The notes under the pieces: model-generated
The model's database searches: none
What the model was told of the DNA's origin: nothing
Seen by the model: only the letters and a program-made list of their open reading frames with translations
Shown: in pieces, positions 56,495-64,000 of the stretch
Numbering within the stretch: the stretch's first letter is position 1
Layout: each line of letters starts with the position of its first letter
Position numbers and translations under genes: made by a program
Source of the DNA: Polyodon spathula
Lineage: Eukaryota; Chordata; Actinopteri; Acipenseriformes; Polyodontidae
Reading direction: 5' to 3'
DNA: 64,000 nt
Assembly (NCBI RefSeq): GCF_017654505.1
Contig: NC_054549.1
Coordinates: 23,994,969 to 24,058,968 of the forward strand

Positions 56495-57776
56495 TTCAAG
56501 CTTGGGTGAATACGTTCAAGGTGCACCCGGTCCGCGATCCATACTGGCTGGTGCGAATGTCCAGACGATGCCGGAAGACATTGGAGTGGTGGCTCCACCC
56601 TGGCCATCTGTGCCTCGGATCTCCCCTTGGCTCCCCTCACAGAAGGGAAGTTGTCACTACGGACGCCTCCAGCCTGGGCTGGGGAAAGGTCTGGAATGGG
56701 AGGGGAATATGAGGTCAGTGGAAGGGACCTTGGCAGCAGAGGCATATAAATGCCCAAGAACTGCAAGCAGTAGCCCTGGCGCTATCTCATTTTCACCAGA
56801 AGTTAGCACACAAACATGCCCTGGTCCGGACAGACAACATTACAGCTACATAAACCACCAAAGTGGCCTGTGCTCACCTGGCCTTCAACATGAGGCGCAT
56901 AGACTCCTGTCTTGGGCGCACAGAAACGTGTTCCATCAGGGCTGTTCACCTCCCCGGTGTGGACAACAGAGCAGCAGACATCCTGTCCAGAGGATCTCCA
57001 GACAGCTCAGAGTGGAGACTGCACCCTCAGGTTGTAAAACAAATTTGGGAGAGGTTTCGTACAGCACAAGTCGACCTCTTCACCACAGCCGAGTCCACTC
57101 ATTGCCTAAAGTGAGAGAAAGCCTAGGTTTTACTGGTCGCACCCAGATGGCCGAGGTGCCCCTGGTTTGCTCTCCTCTCCAACATGTTGTTGGGTCAAAC
57201 ATGACAGCTCCCGTTACGCAAGGACCTGCTGAGCCAAACAGAAGGGTTATTAAGGCACCCAAACCCAGCCCAGCTTCAACTCTGGGTTTGGCCATTGAAT
57301 GGAGCCATCTATCCAGACGAGGTTTGCCAGATGCAGTGGTAGAGACACTACAGTCTGCTAGGGGGCCGAACACTAGAGCCCAGTATTCGTATAAATGGAA
57401 GGTTTTTGAAAACTGGTGCATTGCTGGGGGTCACAATCCTGTAACCTGCCATATTGAGACAATTCTTAACTTCTTACAACACCTGTTTGATGCGGGAAAA
57501 TCTGTATCTACTCTGAAGGTCTACTTGGCAGCAATATCGATGTGCCATGATAAAAATGATTTTGTGTCTGCTGGGACACACTTCCTGGCTGTGCATTTTC
57601 TTAAAGGGGCCCGGAGGCTCAGTCCTCCAACAAAAAACATGGTCCCTAAGTGGGATCTGGAGCTGGTGCCGGGGGTCCTTACGGGTCCCCCATTTGAGCC
57701 TATGGCCTCAGCAGAGCTGTGCCGTTTCCCTCAAAGTGGTGTTTTTATTAGCCATTACGTCTGCTAGAAGAGTAAG
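56495..57776 (+). mobile_element. DIRS-like retrotransposon fragment (RNase H plus recombinase N-terminus)
   Basis: Plus strand. RT thumb-like HPVRDPYWLVRMSRRCRKTL, then RNase H: VTTDASSLGWGKVW (catalytic Asp), IRAVHLPGVDNRAADILSRG, LHPQVVKQIWERF. The tyrosine recombinase start follows in a 459-codon frame (GLPDAVVETLQSARGPNTRA, TILNFLQHLFDAGKSVSTLK). It ends abruptly at TSARRVS, at the first catalytic Arg; the HxxR box and Tyr are absent. Truncated at both ends. Lies between ATP6AP1L and RPS23. Confidence 0.8.
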
Positions 57777-57836
57777 TTAGCTCCAGCTATTCCAGTATAA
57801 CCGTAAAAAAGGGGAGGGTATAATATGACTTGAAGC

Positions 57837-57946
57837 TGTCTGACGATTGAATCGAGGAGGGGTGAGGTCTGATGTCTGACGATTGAATCGAGGAGGGGTG
57901 AGGTCTGATGTCTGACGATTGAGTAGAGGAGGGGTGAGGTCTGAGG
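57837..57946. repeat. 36-bp tandem repeat, 3 copies
   Basis: GTCTGACGATTGAATCGAGG then AGGGGTGAGGTCTGAT, three units, about 60 bp after the DIRS break. Confidence 0.85.
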
Positions 57947-57949
57947 ATG

Positions 57950-58760
57950 TCCTAAAATGGACACTGTAGATATGGAGGTATTTCAAAGACAAAGCTACAG
58001 AGTAGAAGTTACCGCTGCTTCCTTGTGTAATGGAATAGATCTTCTCCTAGCGGCTGCTGAATTATTAACACTGACATCAGCATAAGACATGCACTCGTCT
58101 CTCCGCTACAGAGCTTGCTCTTTAGCTGAATGATAAGTATGTCTTTGTCGTACTGATTGTCACAGCAGTACTTAATTTGCCGAAGTAATGTGCTTCACAC
58201 ACATACTGTGTATGGGTAAATATGTGTACCCTACATATATTGGGCATGTCACATTCATATATTTTTTATATTTTCATGTAAATAAACAGTGTAAAATGTT
58301 TATTACATATTGTTGGGTAAATACATGCCTACAGTGATAGGTCACATTTCTGTAGGCAGGATTTGTTGCTAATGACATCAACTCTGCTACTGCTAACTCC
58401 TCTATATTCATAATGAAGAATTATTATTTTTACACCGTTCTTCCAGACTATCAGCGAACTTCCACAGACACTCGGTGAGCACCACGTGTCACGAGTGTAG
58501 GGTGCGCTGCCCTGCACAACGCTGATCATTTTTAATCAGGCATATCATAGACACCAATTTGGACCTGACTTTATATAAGCGATTACATAGTTACATTTTT
58601 TTTAATATTTTGAAAGACATACGAAGATTATTTACTGTTTTAACGACAAACCATTAGCAAAGCCAATTAGCTTTAAAGATTATTTGTTTTATATAAACAA
58701 AGGCGCGGTTGCTTCCTGCACATCCCTGGGTCCTGTGAGCAGCCAGTGCCGCGGTGCTCG
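57950..58760 (+). other. RPS23 upstream region
   Basis: Mostly AT-rich with no open frame. A GC-rich stretch (58,705-58,800) directly precedes the RPS23 start and probably holds the core promoter. Confidence 0.4.
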
Positions 58761-58769
58761 CCGGGATCG

Positions 58770-58801
58770 TTCTTTCCTCCTGTAGCTCTGAGACGCCAGC
58801 G
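58770..58801 (+). promoter_or_regulatory. RPS23: RPS23 5' TOP-type leader
   Basis: TTCTTTCCTCC, a C-plus-pyrimidine tract 20-30 bp before the ATG, fits the 5' terminal oligopyrimidine start of ribosomal-protein mRNAs. It would place the transcript under mTOR/LARP1 translational control. Start site inferred from the motif only. Confidence 0.6.
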
Positions 58802-61539
<2,738 letters not shown>

Positions 61540-61563
61540 ACTAGCTCAATGGACTGGGTTATT

Positions 61564-61569
61564 AATAAA
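61564..61569 (+). terminator. RPS23: RPS23 polyadenylation signal
   Basis: AATAAA 25 bp after the stop codon, followed about 20 bp on by a GT-rich stretch (CTTGTTTGTTTTTTGTT). A very short 3' UTR is usual for ribosomal-protein genes. Confidence 0.85.
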
Positions 61570-61854
61570 TGTTTTTCAGTTCAATGAATACTTGTTTGTT
61601 TTTTGTTAAGTATTTACCTTGTGTATGCAGTTCGTACCATACCGTATTTGTCAGGTGTCTTGAGCATGGGTGGTAATGGAAGATTGTGAAGACTTTTCTG
61701 TAAATAGCCATTTTTCTGAATGTCATTCATGCATGTCACTTCCGAAAGCATGGGTTCTAGTGCAGCTCAGTTCACAAGTGAAGAGAGTTGGGGGAGGGAT
61801 CTACACAAACTACATTAGAGATGCAATTATTAATTGATGCTTTGATTTTTCAAA

Positions 61855-61920
61855 TCAAAGTATATTTATATAGCTCCCTTCATACAGGTGTATCTCAAAG
61901 CACTTCACAGGACAAATATT
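61855..61920. repeat. Short interspersed core 'tatatagctcccttcat...caaagcacttcaca'
   Basis: Matches the starts of similar segments at 29,047 and 52,630. The rest of the repeat is not present here. Confidence 0.5.
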
Positions 61921-62002
61921 GTCAGATTTATAAAAACAAAACAAGGAAACGTATGATGAAAAGCAAGACGTTTAAAGAAGTATATAATGTAAACACTAGT
62001 AG

Positions 62003-62003
<1 letters not shown>

Positions 62004-62059
<56 letters not shown>
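62004..62059. repeat. (TA)n microsatellite
   Basis: About 28 TA units downstream of RPS23. Confidence 0.95.
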
Positions 62060-62061
<2 letters not shown>

Positions 62062-62069
62062 CAAATATA

Positions 62070-62525
62070 TATAGAAGAGGCCATTTGAGAAGAGGCCATT
62101 TGGCCCATCTTGCTCGTTTGGTTGTTAGTAGTTATTGATCCCAGAATTGCATCAAGCAGCTTCTTGAAGGATCCCAGGGTGTAAGCTTAAACAACATTAT
62201 TGCCTCTATCTAATCGCCATTTGTGACCCCTGGTCTTTCTTTCTTTTTTCATGTAGAAAAAGTCCCTTGGGTCGACATTGTCATTACCTTTTAGCATTTT
62301 GAATGCTTGAATCAAGTTGCGGTGTAGTCTAATTTGTTCAAGACTGAATAAATTCGATTCTTTATGACTTTTATACCAGGAATAATTCTGGTCGTGCTTT
62401 GCACTCTTTTTAGAGCAGTAATATCCTTTTTGTAGCAAGGTGACCAGAACTGGACACAATATTCTAGATGAGGTCTAATGCATTGTAAAGTTTTAACATT
62501 ACTTCCCTTGATTTTAAATTCAACG
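62070..62525 (-). mobile_element. LINE 3' fragment, same family as 21.5-23.3 kb
   Basis: On the minus strand: SLEQIRLHRNLIQAFKMLKG, NDNVDPRDFF, KKERKTRGHKWRLDR, then the GATGGGCCAAATGGCCTCTT tail. The same amino-acid blocks follow the RT at 22.9-23.1 kb. Only the last fifth of the element is here, a typical 5' truncation. Confidence 0.75.
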
Positions 62526-63599
62526 GGGGTGCGTGGCGAGTCACTAACAGGGGCGAGACTACAACTAAAGGGACAAGTATGTATATATATATAAAAAAAA
62601 AAAAAATATATATATTTATGTATTTAAAATACATAAATGACAGCTAATTAGGCCAAGTTCTTGCCATTCAAATGAGCTGTTGATGATCACTTTAGTACTT
62701 GTAGAACTAGAGTGGTGAGTGTGTCAGGGAAACTGCAGTGAACAGTGGTGACAAGTGTAAAAAGAAACAAATGTTTTAACAGCCATTTTTTCCAGATTTA
62801 ATGTAAATTGTGTATTTTTTCCTAGATTTAACAACAAAAAGTCCAGCTTTAGCTAAATACATAAATGCTAACGGACACATTCTTAAAAGTTGGAGTGTAA
62901 GCGCAGCTCTGCAACATACAATACCAAGTCAAACAAGTCAATGGGCTTGCATGTTAAAGATCTATGTACACCAGACGCAAGCTTGCAAATCAAAAATAAT
63001 TAAAACTATTGATTTAAATGGGGTAATGCACAACGTAAGCGAAGCGAGCAGCGCAAATGAAGCAAGCAAATACAGAAATACATTTGTTTTATTTGCATTT
63101 TGCTACGTGCTTTAGTGTTGCAACGGACCAATCAGAAATAATGTCAAAGGTAGTGGCTGTCAGACTCTTGCTCACGCAGATTATTACAGAAAAAAAAAAA
63201 AATCGACATCAATGATAATTTAATTATTAAAGTCAAAAAATAAAATGTTCTTTGTGATGATAGTGTCCGTGGTTAAAAAGACAATAAGAAGAACGCCACA
63301 TGTCAAGGAATAGCAGGACAATTGGAAATTGATGGTATGTCTATCTTAATTTCGCCTTAATTTTGGTCAAAGTGACGGGGAGCGCCACACACTGATTTCG
63401 CCCTCTTCACACTGAGTCGGCCTTGGGCCGCCTCAAAATTTCTGTTCACAGTTGAGGTTTTAGGGGGCCTAAAAGTGCGTTCACATATGTGGCTGAAAAG
63501 GAAACCTAAATTGCAGCGAAGTGCTGGTCAGAAATGTAAACAGTTACGTAAACACCGCATTCCCGGAAGTCAACAGAGATTGACTAAATCTAACTTGTG
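62526..63599. other. Intergenic, possible MITE remnants, no gene
   Basis: A stretch at 63,020-63,070 (AAGCGAAGCGAGCAGCGCAA) resembles Harbinger-type MITE ends, and 63,400-63,470 has a GGCCTTGGGCCGCC palindrome-like block. No paired ends or target duplications were established. Confidence 0.3.
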
Positions 63600-64000
63600 T
63601 CTATGATTATGAATAGGACCTGTAATATGCTGGACATAGTCTAAAGAGTGTTAAGTACTTGTCTGATTCGATATCTACATGAATGTTAAAATCACCCAAC
63701 AGAAGAATTCTATCATAGTTGGAAGACAAGAAAGATAGAAAATCAACAAATTCAGATAAAAATGAAGCACGTGGCTTTGGTGCACGATATACAATACCAA
63801 TGTACAAAGCTACTTCATTATGTAAAATTAATGATAATAATTAAAGCGATGAATAATCGTCCATAGTTCCTTGTTTAATATTAAGATCAGAGTTATAAAG
63901 TGTAGCAAGTCCACCTCCTCTCCCATTGGTATGAGCCTTCTGGATAAAGGAGTAGTCTGGAGGGGAAGCCTCAGTCAATGAGACATTATCATCTACCCCA
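63600..64000 (-). mobile_element. LINE endonuclease fragment (L2-like), runs off the window
   Basis: Minus-strand reading: DDNVSLTEASPPDYSFI, NGRGGGLATLYNSDL, then (after a stop) ALYIGIVYRAPKPRASFLSE and ILLLGDFNIHVD. The YRAPK and GDFNIHVD blocks are typical of the APE-type endonuclease of L2-like LINEs. Not the same family as the RT element at 21.5 kb, as far as can be judged. Continues beyond 64,000. Confidence 0.72.

Overview
This window is animal nuclear DNA. It holds spliced protein genes with long, repeat-filled introns and many decayed transposons. The gene content and mobile-element mix (Tc1/mariner, DIRS-type, Ty3/Gypsy, a Jockey/CR1-like LINE, hAT, piggyBac, a tRNA-derived SINE) point to a ray-finned fish. 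Some repeat types recall non-teleost fishes such as sturgeon or paddlefish, but that finer placement is my inference from memory. No bacterial features, CRISPR arrays or confident RNA genes were seen.

Layout. (1) 1-8,740: minus-strand SLMAP. Its first coding exon is 8541-8738; the rest to the left is probably intron, carrying a collapsed Gypsy element interrupted by a Tc1. (2) 8.7-11.4 kb: SLMAP 5' region, GC-rich. (3) 11.4-23.3 kb: a broken DIRS-like retrotransposon, many minisatellites, two isolated exons of a DENND6A-like gene (15151-15189 and 20186-20298), a solo LTR and a LINE. (4) 23.7-39.5 kb: a complete six-exon ARF4 gene on the plus strand (180 aa), with hAT, SINE, piggyBac and Tc1 copies in its introns. 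(5) 39.6-46.3 kb: gene-free, with a Gypsy fragment in the unusual order integrase then reverse transcriptase, tandem repeats and a nearly complete Tc1. (6) 46.3-55.9 kb: ATP6AP1L (V-ATPase accessory protein 1-like) on the minus strand, reconstructed as six exons and 329 aa, with several minisatellites and DIRS/Tc1 fragments in its introns. (7) 58.8-61.5 kb: complete four-exon RPS23 on the plus strand, head-to-head with ATP6AP1L. (8) 61.5-64 kb: microsatellite and two LINE fragments.

The order SLMAP(-), DENND6A(+), ARF4(+) matches the human 3p14.3 neighbourhood as I recall it. The head-to-head pair ATP6AP1L(-)/RPS23(+) matches human 5q14.2. The two blocks are joined here across a transposon-rich 6.8 kb interval. 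The genes serve unrelated housekeeping roles: Golgi/ER trafficking, V-ATPase assembly, translation, and the kinase/phosphatase (STRIPAK-associated) membrane adaptor SLMAP.

I did not find a convincing new molecular system. The best leads are the DENND6A relic, the INT-before-RT Gypsy (Gmr1-like) evidence at two places, a splice-donor-bearing minisatellite touching ATP6AP1L exon 3, inverted piggyBac copies flanking ARF4 exons 2-3, and UPR-type sites in the ARF4 promoter.
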